A stretch of 64,000 nucleotides of DNA from an uncultured Anaerococcus sp. (GTDB lineage Bacteria > Bacillota > Clostridia > Tissierellales > Peptoniphilaceae): the NCBI RefSeq assembly GCF_943912385.1, contig NZ_CALTTY010000001.1:62001-126000 (forward strand). Direction: 5' to 3'. The position numbers and the translations under genes were made by a program. Below the pieces are notes generated by a model. That model was given only the letters and a program-made list of their open reading frames with translations. It did not search any database and had not been told where the DNA came from. Positions 1 to 8,747 of this stretch are shown one piece after another. Each line of letters starts with the position of its first letter. Position 1 is the first letter of the stretch.

Positions 1-774
1 ATAGATGATGATGGGTATGATATAGAAAACTTTACAGAGCCTTCTGATATAGCCATTGAATCCATGGAGTTTATCTATTTTGCAAGACCTGACTCAACTA
101 TTATGGGCAAAAATGTCCATATTGTTAGGAAAAATTCAGGCAGGGTATTAGCTAGGGAGGCTCCAGTTGATGCGGATATAGTTGTGGGAGTTCCAAATTC
201 CTCCCTCTCCCTTGCTACAGGCTATGCAGAAGAAATTGGCCTACCCTATGAAATGGGACTTATAAAAAACCAATATATAGGAAGGACCTTTATCGAGCCA
301 ACACAAAATTTAAGAGATATGAAGGTAAAGATGAAACTATCAGCTCTATCAGATGTAGTAAAAAATAAAAGAGTCATCCTCCTAGATGATTCTATAGTAA
401 GGGGTACGACTTCAAAGAGAATTATTACCATGCTAAAAGACGCTGGGGCAAGCGAAGTCCACTTAAGGATAGGGGCACCTCAAATAATCTTTCCATCTTA
501 CTCAGGAATTGATATGACAAGGTCAAAAGAATTGATCGCAGCAAGCTATAAAAAGGATGAACTAAGAGAATTAATAGGTGCAGATAGTCTGGAATTTTTA
601 TCCATAGACGGTCTTAAGGAGGCTGTAGGCTTTGACTTTAAGACTGATAATAGGGGGATATCTCTTGATATCTTTAACGGTGATTATATAGAAGGACTTT
701 CTAATTTGGAAGAAGAATTTAAGGAAAATCTAACAGCCATACAGAAAGAATACTTAGAAAAGGGGAAAAGATGA
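1..774 (+). CDS. purF: Amidophosphoribosyltransferase, C-terminal part (gene starts before the window)
   Basis: This enzyme makes 5-phosphoribosylamine from PRPP and glutamine, the committed step of purine synthesis. The frame is open from base 1, so only about the C-terminal 257 residues are present. The stretch EFIYFARPDS is typical of the PurF junction between the glutaminase and phosphoribosyltransferase parts. The PRPP-binding loop VILLDDSIVRGTTS follows, then GAPQIIFPSY. The N-terminal glutaminase domain with its catalytic Cys lies outside the window. The stop overlaps the purM start by 4 bases (ATGA), so translation is probably coupled. The identification is firm; the true start cannot be seen. 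Confidence 0.97.
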   Translation: MDDDGYDIENFTEPSDIAIESMEFIYFARPDSTIMGKNVHIVRKNSGRVLAREAPVDADIVVGVPNSSLSLATGYAEEIGLPYEMGLIKNQYIGRTFIEPTQNLRDMKVKMKLSALSDVVKNKRVILLDDSIVRGTTSKRIITMLKDAGASEVHLRIGAPQIIFPSYSGIDMTRSKELIAASYKKDELRELIGADSLEFLSIDGLKEAVGFDFKTDNRGISLDIFNGDYIEGLSNLEEEFKENLTAIQKEYLEKGKR

Positions 775-1775
775 GTGAAAAATACAAACAAGCAGGGGTG
801 AGCTTAAATGCTGGCTATGAGTCAGTTGAAAGAATAAAAAAGCATGTCGAATCAACTAAAAACAAGGGCATGATGGACATGATCGGAAGTTTTGGCGGAG
901 CCTTCGATTTAGCTTCCTACGGCTTTAAAAATCCAGTACTTGTAAGTGGGACAGATGGGGTTGGAACCAAACTAAAGCTTGCTTTTGACATGGATAAACA
1001 TGATACAATAGGTATCGATTGTGTCGCCATGTGTGTCAACGACATCCTAGCCCAAGGGGCAATTCCACTTTTCTTCCTTGACTATATAGGATGTGGGAAA
1101 AATAAACCAGACCAGATTGAGGCCATAGTTAAAGGGGTAGCCGCTGGTTGTAGGGATGCTGGGGCAGCCCTTGTAGGTGGAGAGACTGCTGAAATGCCAG
1201 GATTTTATAAGGAAGGTGAGTACGATATAGCAGGTTTTGCTGTAGGAGCAGCTGAAAAAGAAGACTTGATAAGTACAGAATCTACTAAGGTAGGTCAGAT
1301 AGTTATAGGAATCCCTTCATCAGGCTTTCATTCAAATGGTTTTTCCCTTATTAGAAAAATTTTAAAAGATGAAAATATAAGTCTAGGTGATAAGTTTAAA
1401 GATACTACTATCGGAGAAGCACTTTTAAGCCCTACAAGAATCTATGCTAAAGAAGTAAAAACCCTCCTTGAAAATGTTAAAGTCGCTGGTATTTCCCACA
1501 TAACAGGGGGCGGCTTTATAGAAAATCTACCAAGAGCTATCAAGAAGGGTCTTGGTATGAAAATCTACAGGGATTCCTATAAAATCCCTGAAATCTTCAC
1601 CTTCATTGAAAAGGCCGGAAAAATCGACCATGATGAGATGTATGAAGTCTTTAATATGGGAGTGGGCCTTGCGGTAATTATTGACAAGGACGATAAGGAA
1701 AAGGTCCTAGACCTAATTAGAGATGCCTTTGTTTTAGGAGAAGTAACAGACAGTGGGAAAGTAGACCTAGTATGA
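771..1775 (+). CDS. purM: Phosphoribosylformylglycinamidine cyclo-ligase (AIR synthetase)
   Basis: It converts FGAM to aminoimidazole ribotide with ATP, the fifth step of the purine pathway, in the cytoplasm. The 334-residue length is normal for PurM. Family motifs are visible: SGTDGVGTKLKLA, the DCVAMCVNDI segment, GGETAEMPGFY, and the C-terminal ISHITGGGFIENLPR. The start is fixed by the 4-base ATGA overlap with purF, and its own stop overlaps purN in the same way. The gene therefore lies inside a fully coupled pur operon. Nothing looks damaged. Confidence 0.97.
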   Translation: MSEKYKQAGVSLNAGYESVERIKKHVESTKNKGMMDMIGSFGGAFDLASYGFKNPVLVSGTDGVGTKLKLAFDMDKHDTIGIDCVAMCVNDILAQGAIPLFFLDYIGCGKNKPDQIEAIVKGVAAGCRDAGAALVGGETAEMPGFYKEGEYDIAGFAVGAAEKEDLISTESTKVGQIVIGIPSSGFHSNGFSLIRKILKDENISLGDKFKDTTIGEALLSPTRIYAKEVKTLLENVKVAGISHITGGGFIENLPRAIKKGLGMKIYRDSYKIPEIFTFIEKAGKIDHDEMYEVFNMGVGLAVIIDKDDKEKVLDLIRDAFVLGEVTDSGKVDLV

Positions 1776-2335
1776 AAAAGATAGGAATATTTGCATCAGG
1801 CACAGGCACAAACTTTGAGGCTCTTGCTGATTCCAGAGAGATTAAGAAGTTAGCCCATATAGAAATTATGGTTTGTGACAAGCCGGGGGCGAAAGTTATC
1901 GAAAAGGCAGAGATGAGAAATATTAAAACTTTTGTTTTTAGTCCAAAAGATTATGAAAATAAGGCTGCCTATGAAAAAGAAATCTTAGAAAAAATCAAAG
2001 ACCTAGACTATATTTTCCTAGCGGGCTACATGAGGATTCTTTCAAAAGATTTCCTGGAGAAATTCCCGGGTAAGATTATAAATATCCACCCTTCTCTCCT
2101 TCCTAAGTATAAGGGGATAGAGTCAATAAAAAGAGCTTATGAAGCAGGGGATGAATACATAGGAGTTACTATCCATTATGTAAATGAAGAGGTAGATGGA
2201 GGAAAGATCCTAGCCCAAGATAAGTTTAAGGTAGACTATGAAAAAAGTCTAGATGACATAGAAGAAGAAGTCCATAAACTAGAGCATAAACTCTATGTAA
2301 AAACAACGACAGAAATCCTAAAGGGGGAAAAATGA
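1772..2335 (+). CDS. purN: Phosphoribosylglycinamide formyltransferase (GAR transformylase, folate-dependent)
   Basis: It transfers a formyl group from 10-formyl-THF to GAR. At 187 residues it has normal PurN length. Visible motifs are the N-terminal FASGTGTNFEAL nucleotide-binding loop, AGYMRIL, and the catalytic NIHPSLLPKYKG block. VTIHYVNEEVDGG carries the conserved Asp. The formyl donor would come from Fhs, encoded at the end of the same operon. The start and stop both overlap their neighbours by 4 bases. The call is secure. Confidence 0.96.
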   Translation: MKKIGIFASGTGTNFEALADSREIKKLAHIEIMVCDKPGAKVIEKAEMRNIKTFVFSPKDYENKAAYEKEILEKIKDLDYIFLAGYMRILSKDFLEKFPGKIINIHPSLLPKYKGIESIKRAYEAGDEYIGVTIHYVNEEVDGGKILAQDKFKVDYEKSLDDIEEEVHKLEHKLYVKTTTEILKGEK

Positions 2336-3852
2336 AAAGAGCTTTAATAAGTGTAAGTGATAAGACTAAAGTGGCAGATTTTGCCAGGGGTCTTGTGGAA
2401 AATGGATTTGAAATCATATCCACAGGTGGGACCTTGAAACATTTGACTGAATCTGGTATAGACTGCATCCCAATTGAAGAGTACACAGGTTTTCCAGAAA
2501 TCTTAGAAGGCAGGGTTAAAACTCTCCACCCAAAAGTCCACGGCGGCCTACTTTCAAAAAGAGATAACGAAGGTCACATAAAAGAGCTAAAGGCAAATGA
2601 AATTTCCTATATTGACCTTGTCTGTGTAAATCTTTATCCTTTTAAAGAAACCCTGGCCAAACAAGGTGTAGATCATGATGAAATTATAGAAAATATAGAC
2701 ATCGGTGGCCCTTCCATGCTTAGGTCTGCTGCTAAAAACTATAAGTTTGTAACTGTAGTTACAGAGAAGGAAGATTATCCAAAAATAATAAAAGAATTAG
2801 AAGAAAAGGGTGAAACAAGTCTTGAAACAAGACAAGTTCTTGCTGGTAAGGTTTTTAGGAAAACAAGCCAATATGACAGCTTAATTGCAGATTACTTTGA
2901 GGAAAAAAATGGTGAAGGAAGTAAAAAACTTAGCCTAACTTACAGACTTGAAGACGAGCTAAGGTATGGGGAAAATCCTCACCAAAAGGCATCTTTCTAC
3001 GTATCTGATGAGAAAGTTTCCTATGCCCTTAAAGACTGCGTTCAATTACATGGTAAGAAAATGTCCTATAACAACATCCAGGACGCCTCAGCTGCCCTTG
3101 ATATCTTACAAGAATTTGATGAGACAGTTTGTGTTGGCCTAAAACACATGAACCCATGTGGAGTAGCCACAGGAAAAACTGTTTATGAAGCCTATACTAG
3201 GGCCTTTGAGGCAGATCCAGTTTCGATCTTCGGTGGAATTGTTGCTATAAATGGTACAGTCGATAAAAAGACAGCAGAAAAAATGCACGAAATCTTTTTA
3301 GAAATAATCTTAGCCTATGACTATGAAGACGAGGCATTAGAAATCCTAACTAAAAAGAAAAATGTTAGGATTTATAGAATACCAGAAAAAACTGATAAAA
3401 ATCCTAAGTTAATAAAGTCAGTCAGAGGTGGTATCCTTCTCCAAGACTATGATGATTCTGTTTATGATAAATTAGAGACTGTGACAGATACTAAATTAAA
3501 CGAAGAAGATTTAAAAGACCTAGAATTTGCCTATAAGATTGTAAAGCATGTAAAATCAAATGCCATTCTCCTAGCCAAGGACGGGCAAACGGTAGGCGTG
3601 GGTGCAGGCCAGATGAACAGGGTTGGGGCAGCAAAGATTGCCTTTGACCAAGCAGGAGATAAGGCAAAGGGTGCAGTCCTTGCCTCAGATGCCTTCTTCC
3701 CATTTAGGGACAGTGTTGATGAGGCAGCGGGACACGGTATAGTTTCCATAATTCAACCAGGTGGATCCATAAGAGATAAAGAATCAATTGATGCTTGTAA
3801 TGAAAATGGTATAGCCATGGTCTTTACCGGCATGCGTCACTTTAAACATTAA
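2332..3852 (+). CDS. purH: Bifunctional AICAR transformylase / IMP cyclohydrolase
   Basis: This protein carries out the last two steps of IMP synthesis. The N-terminal part, about residues 1-190, is the MGS-like cyclohydrolase domain, with ISVSDKTKV, STGGTL and GRVKTLHPKVHGG. The C-terminal AICAR transformylase domain shows KHMNPCGVA with the catalytic Lys-His pair, YNNIQDASAAL, and SDAFFPFRDSVDEAA. The 506-residue length is normal. It overlaps purN by 4 bases and ends one base before purD starts. The AICAR step uses 10-formyl-THF, as PurN does. Confidence 0.97.
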   Translation: MKRALISVSDKTKVADFARGLVENGFEIISTGGTLKHLTESGIDCIPIEEYTGFPEILEGRVKTLHPKVHGGLLSKRDNEGHIKELKANEISYIDLVCVNLYPFKETLAKQGVDHDEIIENIDIGGPSMLRSAAKNYKFVTVVTEKEDYPKIIKELEEKGETSLETRQVLAGKVFRKTSQYDSLIADYFEEKNGEGSKKLSLTYRLEDELRYGENPHQKASFYVSDEKVSYALKDCVQLHGKKMSYNNIQDASAALDILQEFDETVCVGLKHMNPCGVATGKTVYEAYTRAFEADPVSIFGGIVAINGTVDKKTAEKMHEIFLEIILAYDYEDEALEILTKKKNVRIYRIPEKTDKNPKLIKSVRGGILLQDYDDSVYDKLETVTDTKLNEEDLKDLEFAYKIVKHVKSNAILLAKDGQTVGVGAGQMNRVGAAKIAFDQAGDKAKGAVLASDAFFPFRDSVDEAAGHGIVSIIQPGGSIRDKESIDACNENGIAMVFTGMRHFKH

Positions 3853-3853
3853 T

Positions 3854-5092
3854 ATGAAGAGAGTACTTGTAGTAGGAAATGGCGGAAGGGAACATGCTAT
3901 TTCCGATAAATTATATAGGGAAGGCCACAAAGTTTACATGGTTGGAGAAAATCCAGGAGTGGCTAGGATTGGAACTTGTATCGATATTGAAGAAGAAAAA
4001 CTTGCTGACTTTTGTAAGGAAAAAAATATTGACCTTGTAATCATAGGACCAGAAGCATACTTAGTGGATGGCCTTGTTGATAAATTAGAAAAGGAAGGAA
4101 TAAGAGTCTTTGGTCCAAATAAAAAAGCATCTATCTTGGAAGGATCAAAGGCCTTTGCCAAAGACCTTATGAAAAAATATGATATCCCGACAGCCACCTA
4201 CGAAATTTTTACAGATTATAAAAAAGCCTTGGCTTATATAGAAAAATCTGATTTTCCACTTGTAATCAAGGCTGATGGTATTGCAGCAGGCAAGGGAGTC
4301 ATCATTGCTCAAAACCTAGATCAAGGTAGAAAAGCTCTTAGGGAGATTATGGTCGATCAGAAATTTAAGGGGGCAGGTGGGTCTGTTGTCATAGAAGAAT
4401 TTCTTGAAGGTGAGGAGTTTTCCCTCCTTGCCCTTGTATCAGGTGATTTAGTAATTCCACTAAGACCTGTCCAGGACCACAAAAGAGCCTTTGATAAAGA
4501 CCTGGGACCCAATACGGGGGGTATGGGTGTCTACATGCCAATAAAGAGCATTAGTGATGCTGATATAGATGAGGCTATAGAAAATATTTTAAGACCTACA
4601 GCAGAGGCTATGACTAAAGAAGGTCGCCCTTTTAAGGGAATCTTATTTGCAGGTCTTATGAAGACAAAAGACGGGGTTAAAACCATTGAATACAATGTTC
4701 GCTTTGGAGATCCAGAGACAGAAATTATCCTGATGGATATGGAAACTAACCTTTATGATCTGATAGAAGCTGTTCTTGAAGGAAGGGAAGTTGAGATTAA
4801 GTGGAAAGATAAGGCCCATATAGGGGTTGTCCTTGCATCAAAGGGATATCCAGAAGCTTACAAAAAAGGTTTTGAAATAAAGGGCCTTGACAATCTTACT
4901 TCAAAAGTCTTCCATATGGGTACAAAAGAAGATGACGGAAAAATTATTACTAATGGAGGTAGGGTCCTAATCGTCTGCGCTGAGGGAGATGACCTAAAGG
5001 AAGCGAGAGATAAGGCCTACCAAGACATAGAGAAAATTAAGTGCGATAATCTTTTCTTTAGGACTGATATCGGCCACTTATCATTAAAGTGA
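3854..5092 (+). CDS. purD: Phosphoribosylamine-glycine ligase (GAR synthetase)
   Basis: It joins glycine to phosphoribosylamine using ATP. The 412-residue protein has the ATP-grasp layout of PurD: the N-terminal VLVVGNGGREHAI loop, KADGIAAGKGV in the ATP-binding domain, and PNTGGMGVYMP. The metal-binding stretch EYNVRFGDPETE and the C-terminal VLASKGYP follow. Its ATG comes one base after the purH stop (TAATATG), so it sits inside the operon. Gene order F-M-N-H-D is common in Firmicutes. Confidence 0.97.
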   Translation: MKRVLVVGNGGREHAISDKLYREGHKVYMVGENPGVARIGTCIDIEEEKLADFCKEKNIDLVIIGPEAYLVDGLVDKLEKEGIRVFGPNKKASILEGSKAFAKDLMKKYDIPTATYEIFTDYKKALAYIEKSDFPLVIKADGIAAGKGVIIAQNLDQGRKALREIMVDQKFKGAGGSVVIEEFLEGEEFSLLALVSGDLVIPLRPVQDHKRAFDKDLGPNTGGMGVYMPIKSISDADIDEAIENILRPTAEAMTKEGRPFKGILFAGLMKTKDGVKTIEYNVRFGDPETEIILMDMETNLYDLIEAVLEGREVEIKWKDKAHIGVVLASKGYPEAYKKGFEIKGLDNLTSKVFHMGTKEDDGKIITNGGRVLIVCAEGDDLKEARDKAYQDIEKIKCDNLFFRTDIGHLSLK

Positions 5093-5098
5093 GGGAAA

Positions 5099-6742
5099 AT
5101 GAAAACAGATTACGAAATTTCGCTAGAAGCTAGAAAAGAAAAAATTGAAGATGTTGCAAGTATAATTGGGATAAAAGAAGATAAGCTAATCAAATACGGG
5201 GACTACAAAGCAAAGATAAAAAGAGATAAATTCGATAACTTATCAGAAAACCTAGTCCTAGTTACATCTATAAACCCAACCTCATCAGGGGAGGGCAAGT
5301 CTACTGTAACAGTCGGACTTTCTGATGGTTTAAATAAAATCGGCAAAAAATCTACAGTTGCCCTAAGAGAGCCATCTTTTGGACCAGTTTTAGGTAGAAA
5401 AGGAGGGGCAACAGGCGGTGGCTATGCCCAAGTTGTGCCAATGGATGAGATAAATCTCCACTTTAACGGAGACTTTCATGCCATAACATCAGCCCACAAC
5501 GCTATCATGGCAGTAATAAATAACCATATATTCCAAGGAAACGAACTTGGCTTTAAAAAGGTCATGTTTAACTACGTAATGGATATGAATGAAAGGGCCC
5601 TGAGAAGGATTAAAATTAACGCAGGTAAAAAAGACGAGAAAGATTCTTCTTTTGACATAACAGTTGCAAGTGAAATCATGGCGATTTTATGCCTTGCAGA
5701 AGATTTAGAAGATTTAAGATCTAGAATTGGCGATATCCTTGTCGGCTATAACGAAAAAGATGAGCCGATTTTTGCAAAAGACTTGGGTGTTGAAGGGGTA
5801 GCTGTGGCGATTTTAAAAGATGCCATGAATCCTAACCTAGTCCAATCTCTAGAAAACAATTCAGCCATCATTCACGGAGGACCCTTCGCCAATATTGCCC
5901 ACGGTTGCAACTCTGTAATTGCAACAAAGACAGCCCTTAAGTACTCTGATTATGTAATTACAGAGGCAGGTTTTGGGGCGGACCTCGGTGCTGAGAAGTT
6001 TTTAGACATCAAATGTAGGGTATCAGGCCTTAAACCAAAAGCAGCTGTAGTAGTTGCAACTATAAAGGCCCTTAAACTTCACGGCGGGGTAGAGGAGGAT
6101 AACCTTACAGAAGAAAACCTTGACGCCCTTAAAGAAGGGGTTAAAAACCTTGAAAAGCATGTAGAAAACATGAAGAAATACAATCTACCAGTAATAGTTG
6201 CCCTAAATGAATTTGCCACAGATACAGAAGCTGAAATTAAATTTATGGAAGACTGGGCAAAGGACTTTAAAGTTGACTTCTCCCTTACCCAAGTATGGGC
6301 CAAGGGCGGAGAGGGTGCTGTAGACCTTGCAGAAAAGCTTGTAAAACTTGTAGAGGAAAATAAGGAAGAAATGAAGCTCCTCTATGAAGATGACCTATCT
6401 ACAGAAGAAAAAATAAATACCATTGCCAAGGAAATCTACGGGGCAAGTAAGGTAAACTTCACAGAGGAAGCCAGGGAAGTACTTGATAAGATAGACTCCC
6501 TAGGCTATAGGGACTACCCAGTATGCATGGCCAAGACCCCAGCATCACTTACAGATGATGGCAAAATTAAGGGAAGACCAGAGGGCTTTAAAATCACCGT
6601 CTCTGATATAAAAATAAATACAGGGGCGAGATTTATAGTAGCTTATCTCAACAAGGTCCTAACCATGCCAGGCCTACCAAAACATCCAAATGCCCTTGAT
6701 ATAGACATAGATGAAAACGAAAATATCATAAACTTATTCTAG
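5099..6742 (+). CDS. fhs: Formate-tetrahydrofolate ligase (10-formyl-THF synthetase)
   Basis: It makes 10-formyl-THF from formate, THF and ATP. This feeds the two formyl transfer steps of PurN and PurH, which explains its place at the end of the pur operon, 6 bases after purD. The 547-residue length is usual. It has the P-loop-like TSSGEGKSTVTVGL, the FGPVLGRKGGATGGG block, HFNGDFHAI, and GGPFANIAHGCNS. The last gene of the operon, it is followed at once by a rho-independent terminator. The gene looks intact. Confidence 0.97.
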   Translation: MKTDYEISLEARKEKIEDVASIIGIKEDKLIKYGDYKAKIKRDKFDNLSENLVLVTSINPTSSGEGKSTVTVGLSDGLNKIGKKSTVALREPSFGPVLGRKGGATGGGYAQVVPMDEINLHFNGDFHAITSAHNAIMAVINNHIFQGNELGFKKVMFNYVMDMNERALRRIKINAGKKDEKDSSFDITVASEIMAILCLAEDLEDLRSRIGDILVGYNEKDEPIFAKDLGVEGVAVAILKDAMNPNLVQSLENNSAIIHGGPFANIAHGCNSVIATKTALKYSDYVITEAGFGADLGAEKFLDIKCRVSGLKPKAAVVVATIKALKLHGGVEEDNLTEENLDALKEGVKNLEKHVENMKKYNLPVIVALNEFATDTEAEIKFMEDWAKDFKVDFSLTQVWAKGGEGAVDLAEKLVKLVEENKEEMKLLYEDDLSTEEKINTIAKEIYGASKVNFTEEAREVLDKIDSLGYRDYPVCMAKTPASLTDDGKIKGRPEGFKITVSDIKINTGARFIVAYLNKVLTMPGLPKHPNALDIDIDENENIINLF

Positions 6743-6743
6743 T

Positions 6744-6769
6744 AAAAAAGCGGGTCCGCCCGCTTTTTT
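6744..6769 (+). terminator. Rho-independent terminator of the pur-fhs operon
   Basis: A perfect 11-bp stem (AAAAAAGCGGG / CCCGCTTTTTT) with the loop TCCG begins two bases after the fhs stop and ends in a run of six T. The A-rich left arm could also let it work for transcription coming from the other side. Confidence 0.93.
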
Positions 6770-6934
6770 CTTTATAAATGCTCACTTAAGTGAGTTGAGC
6801 GAACGAAAGAGAGCGAAACAATAATCCACCTGCTATGCAGGTGGAGGAATTTAGCTTTAGCTTTAAGCAGTAAGAAAATCTCCTTAAAGTATAATTGTGA
6901 TAGTCACATGCACAATTAAACAAGGAGGCTAAAC

Positions 6935-7396
6935 TTGGATAAGAATAGTTTATCACATACCAAATGGAGATGCAAATACCATATAGTATTTGCTCCAAAA
7001 TATAGAAGACAAGTAATATACAGACAACTAAAAAAAGATATAGGCGGGATACTTCGAGAATTATGTTCAAGAAAAGGAATTAATATAATAGAAGCAGAAC
7101 TATGCCCGGATCATATCCACATGTTGGTAGAAATCCCACCAAAATATTCAATTTCATAAATTATGGGATACCTAAAAGGGAAATGTTCACTGATAATATT
7201 TGATAGACATGCGAATTTAAAGTACAAATACGGAAACAGATATTTTTGGTGCAGAGGTTATTATGTTGATACAGTGGGAAGAAATGAAAAGAAAATAAAA
7301 GAATATATATAAAATCAATTGAAAGAAGACTATTACACTGACCAAATAAGTATAAAAGAATACTATGACCCGTTTACGGGAGAGGAAGTCAAATAA
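6935..7396 (+). pseudogene. tnpA: IS200-type Y1 transposase TnpA, two in-frame stops
   Basis: The start is a TTG at 6935, six bases behind AAGGAGG. Reading one frame through gives a full-length IS200 TnpA of about 153 residues: SHTKWRCKYHIVFAPKYRRQ at the N-terminus, CPDHIHML with the HUH metal ligands, then MGYLKGK and KYGNRYFWCRGYYVDTVGRN, and finally EYYDPFTGEEVK. The frame is cut by TAA at 7157-7159, where the family has Ser, and by TAA at 7310-7312, one codon after the likely catalytic Tyr of EYI-NQL. There is no shift of frame, only two substitutions. The protein is therefore almost certainly inactive unless both stops are read through. Confidence 0.88.
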
Positions 7397-7447
7397 AAAC
7401 AAATAAAAAAACTGCTTCAGCGGTAGTTGGGATAGTGGTGCATGTGA

Positions 7448-7502
7448 CGGAATATTCGACAGCCCCAATAGGGGCGTGCCGGTATTCGCGCCTTATAGGC
7501 GC
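7448..7502 (+). other. Structured right-end region of the IS200 element (nested hairpins)
   Basis: Between the tnpA stop and the terminal hairpin are two perfect stems: GCCCC-AATA-GGGGC at 7462-7475 and GCGCC-TTATA-GGCGC at 7488-7502. A possible outer stem pairs GAATA (7450-7454) with TATTC (7483-7487) around the first. Right ends of IS200/IS605 elements carry subterminal hairpins that the transposase recognises. Related right ends also give rise to structured RNAs in elements with TnpB, but no nuclease gene is present here, so an RNA role is only a possibility. Confidence 0.6.
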
Positions 7503-7537
7503 TGTTCAAACTACCAGCTAAGCTGGTAGTTTTGATT

Positions 7538-7789
7538 TTAAATTTTTATATTTAGGATAAAAAAATACTTTAAGCCAGAATACACCCTATGGTAAGAATA
7601 AATAAACAACAATGGTTTGATATAATATATTGAATTATGATATTCTTTAATATCCATATAAGATTGACCTAGTTCTGGGACTATATTAATAAGAGTTGTT
7701 GGTTTTAGTATATAAAAAACAATTAAAAATCCAATTACTCCTATTATTAAATCTAGAATTGCTAATTTTTTTTGAGATTTATCGTTCAT
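7538..7789 (-). CDS. Small membrane protein of unknown function, 83 aa
   Basis: I do not recognise a family. The N-terminus is polar (MNDKSQKK), followed by a hydrophobic segment at about residues 9-28 (LAILDLIIGVIGFLIVFYIL) and a second weak one near the C-terminus (IKPLLFIYSYHRV, then LKYFFILNI). This suggests a small inner-membrane protein with two helices. Its ATG overlaps the stop of the upstream secreted-protein gene as TAATG, so the two are translationally coupled and probably act together. It ends six bases from the IS200 right hairpin. That raises the possibility that the element's insertion cut off the original C-terminus, but this cannot be told from one copy. Confidence 0.55.
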   Translation of the reverse strand: MNDKSQKKLAILDLIIGVIGFLIVFYILKPTTLINIVPELGQSYMDIKEYHNSIYYIKPLLFIYSYHRVYSGLKYFFILNIKI

Positions 7790-8277
7790 TAGTTAACCTT
7801 CTTTAGATAATATTCTTTATGAATTGGGTTTTTAACTTTGTAACTATGCCTTCCTAATACAGCACCAGATGAAGTTTTGCTAGTATTTATTCCTTCTTCA
7901 ACACTGTATCTTACTCTGTAAGCGATATAATATGTTCCGTTTTGTGGCAAATGAAAAGTTTTTCCGATGGTAGAACTAAAACTAGCTCCTAGCTTTACAT
8001 TAATACCACGGATATTGCCAGATACTTCTGGTGAAAACGTTCTAGAATATGTTACAGATATAGTGTCTCCTTTAATACCACGTATATTATCTGAAACTCT
8101 TACACCAGAACCCCACTGTTCATATCTACGAACATTTGATTTAGTATTATAAATCCTATGATCATCTATGCCCATAGTCGAAGGGTTATCTGAATTTTTA
8201 GACTCTTGAGCAAATGCTGTAGGTGAAATTGTTAATAAAATAGCGAGTGGAACAACAAATAAATTGATTTTTTTCAT
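7789..8277 (-). CDS. Secreted protein of unknown function, 162 aa
   Basis: The N-terminus is a clear signal peptide (MKKINLFVVPLAILLTISPTAFA, cleavage expected after AFA-Q). The mature part is about 139 residues and rich in Ser, Thr, Val and Tyr, which suggests a beta-rich fold. A short internal repeat is visible: SDNIRGIKGDTISVTYSRTF is echoed by SGNIRGINVKLGASFSSTIG. No Cys, no LPXTG and no lipobox are seen, so it is probably released or held by its membrane partner at 7538-7789. The start is supported by AAGGAGG seven bases upstream of the ATG. An AT-rich region with TATAAT-like sequence lies upstream. Function is unknown; its place next to an IS element suggests accessory DNA. Confidence 0.7.
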   Translation of the reverse strand: MKKINLFVVPLAILLTISPTAFAQESKNSDNPSTMGIDDHRIYNTKSNVRRYEQWGSGVRVSDNIRGIKGDTISVTYSRTFSPEVSGNIRGINVKLGASFSSTIGKTFHLPQNGTYYIAYRVRYSVEEGINTSKTSSGAVLGRHSYKVKNPIHKEYYLKKVN

Positions 8278-8747
8278 AATTACCTCCTTGGTTTACATCA
8301 TCAATCTATCTTATTATATAATTACCCATAATATTTTTTTTAAAACATAAATCTAGAAGTTAGTATGTATAATTTAAAAAAATTACATTAGATTTTCATT
8401 ATCATCATGTGAGGGGTTTGTTAAGTTATTATTAAGAAAAGTTATTTAATTTAATATGGTAATTATTTTTACGATTCTTACCAATCTTCCAAAAATTTTC
8501 CGACAGGAAATTAACGACTGCAAAAATAGGAAGTATGGGTGCAATATTTTTATATAAACAATTGCTATTTTTTCATATTTACCCATACTATTTTTATAAT
8601 AGTAAGACTCGTGGAAAAATTATAATAGTTGGCGTTATCACAATTTTCATGGCAATCTATTTTGGTATTATTGTTAGGAATTATATAAGAATGAAGCATT
8701 TAACAAATAATTTATTAAATTAAAAGATAGCTTAAAAAAGCTGTATT
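8278..8747. other. AT-rich region with no convincing gene
   Basis: About 470 bases lie between the secreted-protein gene and the traX-like gene. The left edge holds the likely promoter of the secreted-protein operon, read leftwards. A 62-codon frame at 8535-8723 (+) could encode a one-helix peptide (IIIVGVITIFMAIYFGIIV), but its GGAAG lies only one base before the ATG and I recognise no family. It may be a remnant. A weak stem AGCTT/AAGCT near 8727-8740 could end the traX-like transcript. Confidence 0.4.

Larger units (their letters stand above)
6826..7532 (+). mobile_element. IS200/IS605-family insertion element (IS200 type, tnpA only), decayed
   Basis: The limits given are the outer hairpins, because these elements have no terminal inverted repeats and the exact ends cannot be fixed by eye. 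The left hairpin is an 8-bp stem (CCACCTGC, loop TAT, GCAGGTGG) at 6826-6844. The right hairpin is a 12-bp stem (AAACTACCAGCT / AGCTGGTAGTTT) at 7508-7532. Between them lie a broken Y1 transposase gene and about 110 bp of structured DNA. No TnpB or IscB gene is present. The element sits directly behind the pur operon terminator, a typical safe landing site. Confidence 0.85.

Noticed and set aside
6781..6794. 14-bp palindrome CTCACTTAAGTGAG behind the fhs terminator
   Set aside because: It may be the outer edge of the IS200 left end or chance; no second copy was seen in the window.
7217..7468. Minus-strand frame of 83 codons over the IS200 element
   Set aside because: It is antisense to the recognisable TnpA C-terminus and crosses the structured right end.
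8535..8723. 62-codon frame with one membrane helix
   Set aside because: The purine-rich stretch is one base from the ATG, no family is recognised, and the region is very AT-rich; kept only as a remark in the intergenic entry.
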